Assembly: GCF_000235365.1 (NCBI RefSeq)
Contig: NC_016450.1
Span: 1,240,001 to 1,304,000, forward strand
Reading direction: 5' to 3'
Source: Eremothecium cymbalariae DBVPG#7215
Lineage: Eukaryota; Ascomycota; Saccharomycetes; Saccharomycetales; Saccharomycetaceae
DNA length: 64,000 nucleotides
Shown here: one piece after another, positions 10,101-17,640 of the stretch
Layout of the letters: every line of letters starts with the position of its first letter
Position numbering within the stretch: the stretch's first letter is position 1
Made by a program: the position numbers and the translations under genes
The notes under the pieces: generated by a model
The model's database searches: none
Told to the model about the DNA's origin: nothing
Seen by the model: only the letters and a program-made list of their open reading frames with translations

Positions 10101-10398
10101 TATCCGAAAAGTCTGGATAATGCTGGCGAATTTCATTTAAGTGTGTATCAACACCTGTGGAAGTACCAGTTACATTTCCCGACACCTCAACGTGACCATT
10201 GCTTATATTTGGCTTATACGTAAATTTGTCGTGCAATAGGGCAACAAATGGTTTGTCGCGTTTCGCTGGAGGAGTGTACGCTTTCAATGGCGAAGAGTCT
10301 TGTTTTGATTCTATGGGCGAAGATTCTGGCACCTGAACTTGCGCCTTATCTGAATTTTCATATGTGCTTTCTGGAGTATCTGGGTCCATATCGAACAA
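7120..10398 (-). CDS. FUN30: Snf2-family chromatin remodeller Fun30
   Basis: ATP-dependent nucleosome remodeller of the Fun30/SMARCAD1 group, acting in DNA-end resection and silent heterochromatin. The 1092-aa protein (S. cerevisiae 1131 aa) has an N-terminal CUE-like ubiquitin-binding segment (about residues 85-125, HYPDFSDTLIRAVFKSN), an acidic stretch near 465-500, and a full Snf2 ATPase: motif I DEMGLGKT near 560, the Fun30-type DEGH box near 667, and motif VI QAADRAHRVGQ near 1023. The 3' third of the gene is visibly more GC-rich than the 5' part and runs into the GC-rich island downstream. Neighbours differ from S. cerevisiae, where FUN30 is on chromosome I. Identification is firm. Confidence 0.95.
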   Translation of the reverse strand: MFDMDPDTPESTYENSDKAQVQVPESSPIESKQDSSPLKAYTPPAKRDKPFVALLHDKFTYKPNISNGHVEVSGNVTGTSTGVDTHLNEIRQHYPDFSDTLIRAVFKSNSFSIPLTIDRLNELREKKMAKSWAMPSKKIGSSTSRLPSLKRPSSSGSMTGGFDAMSSASAMKQHVIVASPERSSKITLEKQKKSIFDRYSHVMHRGKLDPNEPLQIKTIPWQADAAAVKKRKLVRADNIVTNPKKVKKDKISLSDEDEDEISADEGSADEFSGDDYEERTPEVNIDDQILIFLNEADSSDIADLADTSIEKAQIVVTKRPFKSLNSFSMMDFAKNDKAAQVDNKKTTRRRGPMKKDGAKMLEKITQSMKGYNAIESLIKKCSSYGVLIANQIRRWGVKVEENGSGELTFVDLKISGEKSSNSDGENGYDKLSIQGRREPTEVSSGKSKRKRQQEDGISIGSIKERQQEEQEEDEDEEEEEEYEDDEEFEDVYEDSGDEEFVAIQRKNNSGRNRGRPEKKDVSFFRRKPKLLGSDVILKDYQQTGINWLNLLYQNNLSCILADEMGLGKTCQVISFLAYLKELNERGPHLIVVPSSTLENWLREFNKFCPQMKIEPYYGSQQERAELREILEENDGQYDVIVTTYNLASGNKADVSFLKNRNFNVVVYDEGHMLKNSTSERFTKLMKIRANFRLLLTGTPLQNNLRELMSLLEFIMPSLFVSKKEELAAVFKQRAKTSDSNKDYNPLLAQEAIDRAKTMMKPFILRRRKDQVLKHLPAKINRINYCDMNAVQKFIYNKEIRLVMEHKRMLKEGLLPADAKERAVVTHSTSKNLIMALRKASLHPLLFRHIYNDKMIHDMSDRILDEPEYAETGNREYIREDMSYMSDFELHKLCCKFPNTLADYQLKNNEWMSSGKVETLSVLLRDIIDRKREKVLVFSLFTQVLDILELVLSTLNIKFLRLDGSTQVNDRQAIIDKFHEDPDISVFILSTKAGGFGINLVCANNVIIFDQSFNPHDDSQAADRAHRVGQTKDVVITTLIARNSIEEKILQLAKNKLALDTSISAEDSKNKDDDLETRVSDLLEDIIYDEHTK

Positions 10399-11057
10399 GG
10401 AATTCTATCAAATGGGATTCTTACTATTCTTACTTCACTGTATAACTGGACAGTATGATGATGTTGGTTTTTAGAAAATGCTAGTTACTGAAATTTTTCT
10501 TTTTCTCGAGTTAAAGCAAATGGCATCTAATGAGTAGACTTTCGTACCGAACCCACTTACTGAGTACACTGGGAGCATTACTATAAGTAATTAATCCATA
10601 TTTTCTTATATTTGGCCATCTTAATGATTCATGGTAAATTCAACCAATATGCACCATTGTTTTAAGTCGATTGGCCGATGTAGCCGAAATATAAAATACG
10701 TTGAGTATCCCTAAGCACCTCATGACTAAAACTATAACCTATCGGGAATCTATGAAATGCAAAGGGTATAGGTGTTTGACTATTTTATTCTGTTCTGCAT
10801 AAAATTGGGCTTAGTAGCAACTGGAAATCTTATGTTAGACAATGGCTAATGCAAGAAGGCAGATCGTTTCTCTACATATATAATACGTATGTTGTAGAAG
10901 ATATTTTGCTACTATATTTATGGAAAGCAGATATATAAATCAGGCAAAAGGAAAATGCATGTTCTGAGATTTATATGATGGGGGGTGAGGTTGGGGGGGT
11001 ATATGGAGTAGAAGATGTTTTGTAAGCTGTCAGAGCATGGATGACAAGATTTATTCC
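10399..11057. other. Intergenic: FUN30 upstream region and UBP14 3' region
   Basis: AT-rich DNA between two leftward genes, holding the FUN30 promoter and the UBP14 3' end. There is a G-rich run near 10980-11000. I see no gene, tRNA or repeat of note. Confidence 0.6.
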
Positions 11058-13390
11058 TCAGGCGCGGTTAAACAGGTATATATAGCCATTTTTTTCAATC
11101 TCTACTAGATTTTCAATACTGTCTGCCATCACAAGTTTCTCGTCATTGTAGAGAACCCATTTGGAACCCCCATCGATTTCCTTCTTGATAAAAGCAACGT
11201 AGTGGCCGCTATTGATTGAGTTACCTTTGTGACAGATAACAGCTGTGAGACGATATTCAGGGAAATTGTCAACGAAACCAACATTCTTAAGAGCAGAAGA
11301 AACATTTCCCTTTGCTTCTTCATTTAATTCATCCTCAATCTTACCATCATCATCCAGGTTATTGAAAACCCATTCGACACTACGTGAAACGTCACCGTTA
11401 TTTAAAACTAAACCCTTGCGACATAAATTTTCGTCCAAGCCCATGGTAACCATATTCGCCAATGCTTCAGAATCTACGCTGAACTTTCTCGACCTTTTGG
11501 CAGTAGAAAAAATTGGCTGCGAGTTTAGTTCAGGATCCTCCATATGTTCAAAAATCCAATTCAACGAAGCCTCTACATTGTTATTGCCTGTAGCGTACAA
11601 AGCCCGTAAAGCCGCATTTCTAGAAAATCCCATTCCCACGATTGAAGCAACCTTCTCCTCATCTGCTTGAAAGACTCCAGCCGCTTCTTCATCTTCAGAG
11701 GAATATTCTTCGGAAAACTCTCTCTCAGGTGCTTTATATTTTTCCAAGCTCAACAGAACTTCGTCTCGGATACCAGGAACAATTAACGTGCTGTTAGTCT
11801 TTACGGGAGCCCAATTGGACCACTCAATTCTAGTTGGGTTAAGGATTAATGTAGAAGGTGCAGATTTGAGCTTTGAGCTTTTAAGAATAATTGTATTTTC
11901 CTTACATTTCGAACACTGAATGTCTAACGATTCACCGTTGAAGGTAGTCATCAAGACGCTCCAACAAATCTTGAGTTTGCTCATCTTTTAATAATGGAAC
12001 CCTGGAGAGTTTCAGCAATTTGGGAGGTATACTTACAGAACCCACATTTTGAACACTCCAATTTATCTTCGACGATAAACCTAATAACATCGTTCGGGTT
12101 TTTGTTGCCCACTCCAAAGATTTTTTTATCCAGTTTATCAATGAAATATGTCAGAAATTCCATTGCATCTTGTTGTCTGGGTGAACTAAATTCTTCATGA
12201 CCTTCTCCGACACATTTTTTAAGACTGGAGGGTTTAATTCCATGCTGATAACTCTCGGGATTCAACTTAAATGCATTGCGCAATTTAATCAGTTGACATT
12301 TCAAATTTGTAGAAGGATAAACAACATCTAATGGGAACTCTTTCAGTGATTCCAATGTCCAGCCTATGACACCGCCATTGAATAACACTTGAAGTATCGA
12401 GTTCATATAGCAAGAATTACCCAAATTTATTAACCCACAACCGTATTCTTTAGATGAGTTCAAATGTTTTAAACGGTTACCATCCGCATTGACCATTTGA
12501 AAATCCCAATTAGAGTTTTGTTCTACTTGTAATTCAACCAAAGTCTTTTCTTTAGCTACCCGATGGTCTAAAGAAATGCCATATTTAGTCAACAGATTTG
12601 ACAAACGTGACTGCTCCTCAAACCTTACTTCATCATTACATGCATAACAGTAAACATCACTAGATTCACTGGACAACGACCCAAGTTTTACAGCCAAAGG
12701 ATGGCTGTTATCCGAACTTTGATAATGCAACAATGCGTGCGAATTACCATCTATTCCAAATTGTTCTCTACCACACCCAAGATGACCGCAATGTAAACAC
12801 AACCACAGATTACTATCCAGACTACACTGACCACAAGTATCCCCAGTCAATGTTATATTCTCAGGTTCAACAAAGTCGTTTATATGTTTGCAAGGATTGA
12901 TCTCTAATTGCCAGCTGGTAGCCATGTCCTGAAATCCAGAGGACTGTGCCCTAATGATTTGTTCTACCTTGTTAACAACAGCAGGATCTCCTCCTCCATT
13001 TTGAGCGCTGTTGCATATTTCACTGTGCTTACCTTCCTTAACTTGAATAAGGGCCCAGATGGTTTCGTACAACTCATCTTCCGTTCGATCATGTACTTCT
13101 AACTTTAACTTCTTCTCCTGCGCACCTTCGGATGGTCTTGATCTTTCAACTTTATACATGTTTAAGTAAATGTCATGGGAGATACCTAAGGTGCTGCGAA
13201 CCACATTTTGATGCAAATCTATGTGATCACAGCAGAAGCTTTGAAAACATAACAGGCAAGTGTTCAACTGGTGTTTTGGCTCCTTTTCATCTGCACTTAC
13301 CAAAGGGTTCAACATGGTTTCAAAGCAGTATCCACAGTCATCTTTGTACATGGTATTTGGAATGGAAGCATTCTTTAATACGTCTGCCAT
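11058..13390 (-). CDS. UBP14: Ubiquitin-specific protease Ubp14, frame broken twice by +1 shifts
   Basis: Deubiquitinase of the Ubp14/USP5 group, which disassembles free ubiquitin chains. The first frame (11981-13390, 469 aa) has the zinc-finger UBP domain (about residues 165-245) and the catalytic Cys box LGNSCYMNS near 327. The last frame (11058-11984) has two UBA domains, each with an MGF/MGL core, and the catalytic His box SGHYVAF. Together they approach the 781 aa of S. cerevisiae Ubp14. Between them about 19 family-like residues (VPLLKDEQTQDLLERLDDY) lie in the third frame. Two one-base skips, at the GGG read from 12002-12000 and the CC read from 11944-11943, would give a continuous protein. 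Both halves look well conserved, so decay is not obvious; assembly error, recoding and recent inactivation all remain possible. UBP14, TSC3, AKL1, ORC2 is the S. cerevisiae order. Confidence 0.9.
11943..12002 (-). other. Double +1 frameshift segment inside UBP14
   Basis: On the minus strand, codon phase is 1 (mod 3) before 12002, 0 between the two sites, and 2 after 11943. Both changes are in the same direction, each equivalent to one surplus base. The 57-nt segment between them encodes 19 residues in the third frame. A single -1 shift would also link the outer frames but would replace the family-like residues with an unrelated stretch. Confidence 0.8.
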
Positions 13391-13639
13391 TGTTGAATAA
13401 AGTCGCCTTTGATCTAATTAAATCGCTGCTCCAATTGGTACTTCGTGGGTGTATCTTCAGAAGTCTAATATCGCCACTGAACCATCACTGAGATTTCATA
13501 TTTTCCTGCAGAAACTAAAATCTATTTTATACGAAAAGTCAACTAAATACAGAGTAAAAACTTCTAAACATAGGCATTTAAATACTGCATACGTATATGC
13601 AGTCCTTGAATTTAGTATTCGGATTTATAATTACTAAGT

Positions 13640-15073
13640 CTAATATTTCCATTTTAGAAAACCATCACGATCAGTCTCACATTTTCTGTCAATGATGAAA
13701 CCGACAATATATTCTACACCGACTTTACCCTTAGTCGAAGGGTTAAATTCAGTGAAGTATCTAATAGCTTCTGGTTTGGTTACAGCCATAGATCTTCCAG
13801 ATTGATCTGAACCAACTATATAGGCTTGAACTTTGTCTTCATTTGGCAATATGAACTTCTCATGATGCATGTACTTCTTAAAGGTAACACTCCCAATATC
13901 AAGTAATGATACGGGATTCTCAGGATTTGGGGATAGTATACGTGACAGAGCCCCCATTGAAATATCTTTAACTTCCCAGTTGTAAGGGGTTTTCTTTCTT
14001 TCAAGTAATTTGTGTGATGTCGCTTTCGCAAATTCGGTCAATTCCTGAAAGTTGCACATATTTGTAGCAGTGATTAAGTCTTGCTTCATGGCAGTTTGAA
14101 TATCGTTGAAAAAGTTTCTGCGGAACTGTTCTCTGGTAACCTCCATTGAAACTATCGACTTTAGGGAGAGCTTGTCTCTAGTTTCTTTGGCAAACTCTTG
14201 TGCCTCTTTGGACCATGATGGTGATGCAGAAATCTCTTCCAACGATTTGAATACATCCTTCAACGGGGTATCGAGACGGAAAACCTTTTCAATGACGTCC
14301 AGCTGAGCTGCTGAATATTTAAATTTATAATCCTTTGGTAAAGGTGTGGAAAATTCCCCAATTGCCTTATTTGTAATCTCAAACATAAGATCGGCGTCTT
14401 TATTTGGCTGCAACTCACCCAGTCTTGTTTGAAGATCCGCAACATGCGCACTATCAACATAATGCGAGGCCAGGCCTGCGACGTATGCATCAGCACCACT
14501 CAAGATGTCCCCCGTAATACACACAAAGTATCCAAGTTGACACTCGGAACCACCAAGCGTGACCACTCTTGGCAACCCAAACGTGGTTCCAACATCTGCG
14601 AAAAGCCCAATTGCAGATTCAGGCATTGCCCAGAGAGTGTTTTCAGTAGCAACGCGGAATGGCACATGAATACACAACCCAACTCCTCCACCCATGGTGA
14701 TCCCATCCATTATGGCAACAACGGGCTTCTCCATCGTAGCTAAAAGCCAGTTCAAAGAGTATTCAGCCTGGAAGTACGTATTCGCAACAGAAGAATTTCC
14801 CTTCAACAGCTCCTTAGAAAGTGCCGCAACGTCCCCCCCAGCACAAAACGCTCTGGGACTACTTGAAGAATCAATTATGATCACATTGTTGACATCACTC
14901 TTGGCATACTCCTGAACAGCAGGGAAAATCACCGCACACATCTCATAATCCAACGCATTTAGCTTCTTAGACCGGTTCAGCGTGATCCTCCTCGCTGTAT
15001 TGTTCACCGTGAATTCCACAACCGACGACATATTTTTCCTATTGTATAACTGCTTCAATGCTTGTCTGAGCAT
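13640..15073 (-). CDS. EHD3: Mitochondrial 3-hydroxyisobutyryl-CoA hydrolase family protein Ehd3
   Basis: Crotonase-fold hydrolase; in S. cerevisiae Ehd3 is a mitochondrial protein linked to valine and fusel-alcohol metabolism. I place the start at base 15073 (MLRQALKQLYNRKNM), which gives a basic, amphipathic mitochondrial presequence like that of S. cerevisiae (MLRNTLK). The frame stays open to an ATG at 15172, 33 codons further up, whose added residues look unlike a presequence. Crotonase signatures include the oxyanion-hole segment RAFCAGGDVAAL and MDGITMGGGVGLCIHVPFR, then WAMPESAIGLFADVGTTFGL. Length (477 aa from this start) is close to the 500 aa of S. cerevisiae. It is divergent from the desaturase gene. 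In S. cerevisiae it is YDR036C, in the chromosome IV partner of the UBP14 block. Confidence 0.92.
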   Translation of the reverse strand: MLRQALKQLYNRKNMSSVVEFTVNNTARRITLNRSKKLNALDYEMCAVIFPAVQEYAKSDVNNVIIIDSSSSPRAFCAGGDVAALSKELLKGNSSVANTYFQAEYSLNWLLATMEKPVVAIMDGITMGGGVGLCIHVPFRVATENTLWAMPESAIGLFADVGTTFGLPRVVTLGGSECQLGYFVCITGDILSGADAYVAGLASHYVDSAHVADLQTRLGELQPNKDADLMFEITNKAIGEFSTPLPKDYKFKYSAAQLDVIEKVFRLDTPLKDVFKSLEEISASPSWSKEAQEFAKETRDKLSLKSIVSMEVTREQFRRNFFNDIQTAMKQDLITATNMCNFQELTEFAKATSHKLLERKKTPYNWEVKDISMGALSRILSPNPENPVSLLDIGSVTFKKYMHHEKFILPNEDKVQAYIVGSDQSGRSMAVTKPEAIRYFTEFNPSTKGKVGVEYIVGFIIDRKCETDRDGFLKWKY

Positions 15074-15700
15074 CGTCTTACAATCTCCAGATGTACATAT
15101 AATGAAGGAAACCCGGTTGATCCTTTTGGTTATTTCAAACGTATGATTATGCCCGTATCCATTTCTCCTCATTTTAGAATTTCATTTGGAAATCTCATTT
15201 GATCCAGCATCCCATAGATCATTTTCAACGTAACGTTACCCTGATATTTTTTACGTGGTTCACTGATGTTACATAAATATCGTAACGTCTTCCGTCCTGA
15301 AATCAACATGCTCTCTTTCTGCAGTTGCGGAAGATTAACGAGCTAGCTGGGACCAACAAAATCTATACCAACACAACGAGAAGAATCATTGAAAGACCGA
15401 GACCTGACGAAGGATGGATAGAAGGTAAACGCTCGAGCAGATAGGACTTCAGCTACAGATCTGCTTGAAACTTGGTTTTATAGCAATAGTTTGTGTGTAT
15501 TGTTCGTGGAGCTGACCTGATTTGATGAAAATAGGCTTTATCGTATAAAATTTGCGAAATCGGTCCGGCATTGTTCTATGACATGTGCGGTGTCAAGATA
15601 TAACATGGACAGTAAGAGAGAGTACACTTGAGTAGCGATATAGACCATTACTCTTAGTCGATATACCTAGATCTGCCCGGTTTACGGTAGGTATATTGAA
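15074..15700. other. Divergent promoter region of EHD3 and the desaturase
   Basis: If EHD3 starts at 15172 the gap shrinks to 528 bp. No further gene is seen. I found no motif here that I could tie to sphingolipid or mitochondrial control. Confidence 0.55.
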
Positions 15701-16858
15701 ATGTCTATAAATCATAAGAACCTTGTGGTTGAACTGAAGGACGTCGATCCTCCAAGTGCCTATGATGATATCAATGTTTTGCACAATTTTTATTGGACTT
15801 CGCAAAAAGAACCACATGCTATCAGAAGACATGCAATTTTGAGAGATCATCCTGAGGTGAAGAAGTTGATGGGCCATGAGCCTAGGACCAAGTATATTGT
15901 GATAGGAGTTGTTTTGCTGCAATTGTGGTCGTCGTATATGCTGTGTGAAACGCATCCTCTGACGCTAAAGTTTGTATTATGGTCGTACATTATTGGAGCG
16001 ACGTGTAACCAGAGCATTTTCTTGGCGATCCATGAATTGTCCCATAATTTAGGCTTCAAGCGTTGTATTCACAACCGGTTTTTTGCGATCTTTACCAATA
16101 CTCCAATTGGCATTCCATTTGCTGCATCTTTTGGCCCGTACCACCAATTGCACCATAAGTTTTTGGGTGATGAGGTGTATGATACCGATATTCCTACCAA
16201 ACTTGAAGCTGTATTCCTTTCCAATATACTGGGTAAGGCTTTTTTTGCAACGTTCCAGATTCTCTTCTACGCTCTGAGACCTATGTTTGTAACATCGATC
16301 CCATTCACTCAGATCCATCTTTTAAACGTTGCTTACCAGCTTCTTTTCAACACTATTTGGATCTCCAATTTTGGATGGTACTCTTTTTTTTACTTCATTA
16401 TGTCGTCTTTCTTGGCTGGGTCTTTGCACCCTTGTTCGGGCCACTTCATTGCGGAGCACTATGTATTTAGCTTAGAGGAAGCTATAACAGGCGGGAAAGT
16501 GGCGCTCACTGATGTAAAAGGCGATCTTCAAACTACCAGTGTAATCGATGAAAAAGCCGTGGAACGGCCAGATGTGACTTTCACAAAAGATTATGCATTG
16601 GAGACCTATTCTTACTATGGAATTTTAAATATGTTTACGTGGAACGTTGGTTTACATAATGAACACCATGATTTCCCATTTATAGCGTGGTCTAAGTTAT
16701 GGGACTTAAACCGGATGTGTCCGGAATATTATAATAGTCTGCCCAGACATAACTCATGGGTCGGCGTTCTGTGGGACTTTATTTTTAAACATGATGTGAC
16801 TCTTTATAATCGTGTTAAGAGGGTTAACAAGAGTATGATTACCACTCATATCTCGTAG
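15701..16858 (+). CDS. DES1: Sphingolipid (dihydroceramide) delta-4 desaturase
   Basis: Membrane di-iron desaturase that introduces the C4-C5 double bond of the sphingoid base at the endoplasmic reticulum, leading towards glucosylceramide. The 385-aa protein has the N-terminal segment typical of this family (LHNFYWTSQKEPHAIRR, residues about 28-45), hydrophobic segments, and three histidine boxes: HELSH near 111, HQLHH near 148 and HNEHH near 319. S. cerevisiae has no such enzyme and makes only phytoceramides through Sur2; several other yeasts do have it. It is convergent with TSC3, only 204 bp away, so two sphingolipid genes are neighbours. The protein looks complete and intact. The family assignment is firm; chain specificity cannot be read from the sequence. 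Confidence 0.93.
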   Translation: MSINHKNLVVELKDVDPPSAYDDINVLHNFYWTSQKEPHAIRRHAILRDHPEVKKLMGHEPRTKYIVIGVVLLQLWSSYMLCETHPLTLKFVLWSYIIGATCNQSIFLAIHELSHNLGFKRCIHNRFFAIFTNTPIGIPFAASFGPYHQLHHKFLGDEVYDTDIPTKLEAVFLSNILGKAFFATFQILFYALRPMFVTSIPFTQIHLLNVAYQLLFNTIWISNFGWYSFFYFIMSSFLAGSLHPCSGHFIAEHYVFSLEEAITGGKVALTDVKGDLQTTSVIDEKAVERPDVTFTKDYALETYSYYGILNMFTWNVGLHNEHHDFPFIAWSKLWDLNRMCPEYYNSLPRHNSWVGVLWDFIFKHDVTLYNRVKRVNKSMITTHIS

Positions 16859-17062
16859 AATAAAAGGCCACGTGGATCACCCCAGCTGTTATTATAAACA
16901 TGACATAAGGTCGCAGGGAATTCTCTTCAATCTTTGTTGTTGTTGTTGTTTGTTATAGCGTTATGACTGTGCATTTTATAGACCACCATCATTTTTCTTA
17001 ATAAGTTCAGTTGATTATGGTAAATTGTATTTTTCTTTTAGACGTTCAGTATTAGCTGCTTA

Positions 17063-17377
17063 CTATGTGTTGGTATAAAACGGCGAGGATATATCCCACT
17101 TTATGGCCCAAAACCAATATATGCTACTAATCCACTTGCCTAACCCAAATAGCGACAAAGTAAAAATAATCAGAAACATAGTATGTAGACAGAACGAATC
17201 AAAATTCGTCATCAAATAGTAAGGTAAATGAATATAATACATCCAGTAAAGATTTTCTATCGAATTCGACACCCTCTCGATAAATCCACCTTTAGACTTC
17301 TGTGCATTTGTCGGGGCGTAAACCATAGTGCCCCTAGCCTTCTTATATGGCTCATATATCTTTTCGGTAGTAACCAT
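17063..17377 (-). CDS. TSC3: Small activating subunit of serine palmitoyltransferase, Tsc3
   Basis: Tsc3 stimulates the Lcb1-Lcb2 serine palmitoyltransferase at the endoplasmic reticulum, the first committed step of sphingolipid synthesis. The 104-aa product shares the family core: MVYAPTNAQKSKGG, then LYWMYYIHLPYYLMTNFDSF and LHTMFLIIFTLSLFG, matching S. cerevisiae Tsc3 (80 aa). Two hydrophobic segments are visible (about residues 45-58 and 65-90). It extends about 16 residues beyond the S. cerevisiae N-terminus; an internal Met at MVYAPT (residue 18) is an alternative start. Placement between the UBP14 and AKL1 orthologues agrees with S. cerevisiae YBR058C-A. Confidence 0.92.
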   Translation of the reverse strand: MVTTEKIYEPYKKARGTMVYAPTNAQKSKGGFIERVSNSIENLYWMYYIHLPYYLMTNFDSFCLHTMFLIIFTLSLFGLGKWISSIYWFWAIKWDISSPFYTNT

Positions 17378-17640
17378 TTCTCCTCGATGACCTTTGTAGA
17401 AATCTCCCAGATATCTTAATACTGTTCTGATGTAGTATCCGATTCCAAGAAACTGCTATGTTAACATCGGGGATTTAATGTTCAATGCATTTAGAGCTCT
17501 TTCGTTTTGTGCGATAAGCGCGACAAGAGTTTGATAGCACCTACAGACTACATTAAGTTGACGACGAAATGCTAGAAGGCTAACTAAATTTAGATATACA
17601 CTATCATTTAATGCTTTGAAAACCGTAAATATATCTTGCA

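Noticed and set aside
12004..12042. GTAAGTAT followed by CAG in UBP14, as a splice donor and acceptor explaining the frame break
   Set aside because: The implied intron would be only 35 nt, lacks a TACTAAC branch site, and joining it leads straight to a stop.
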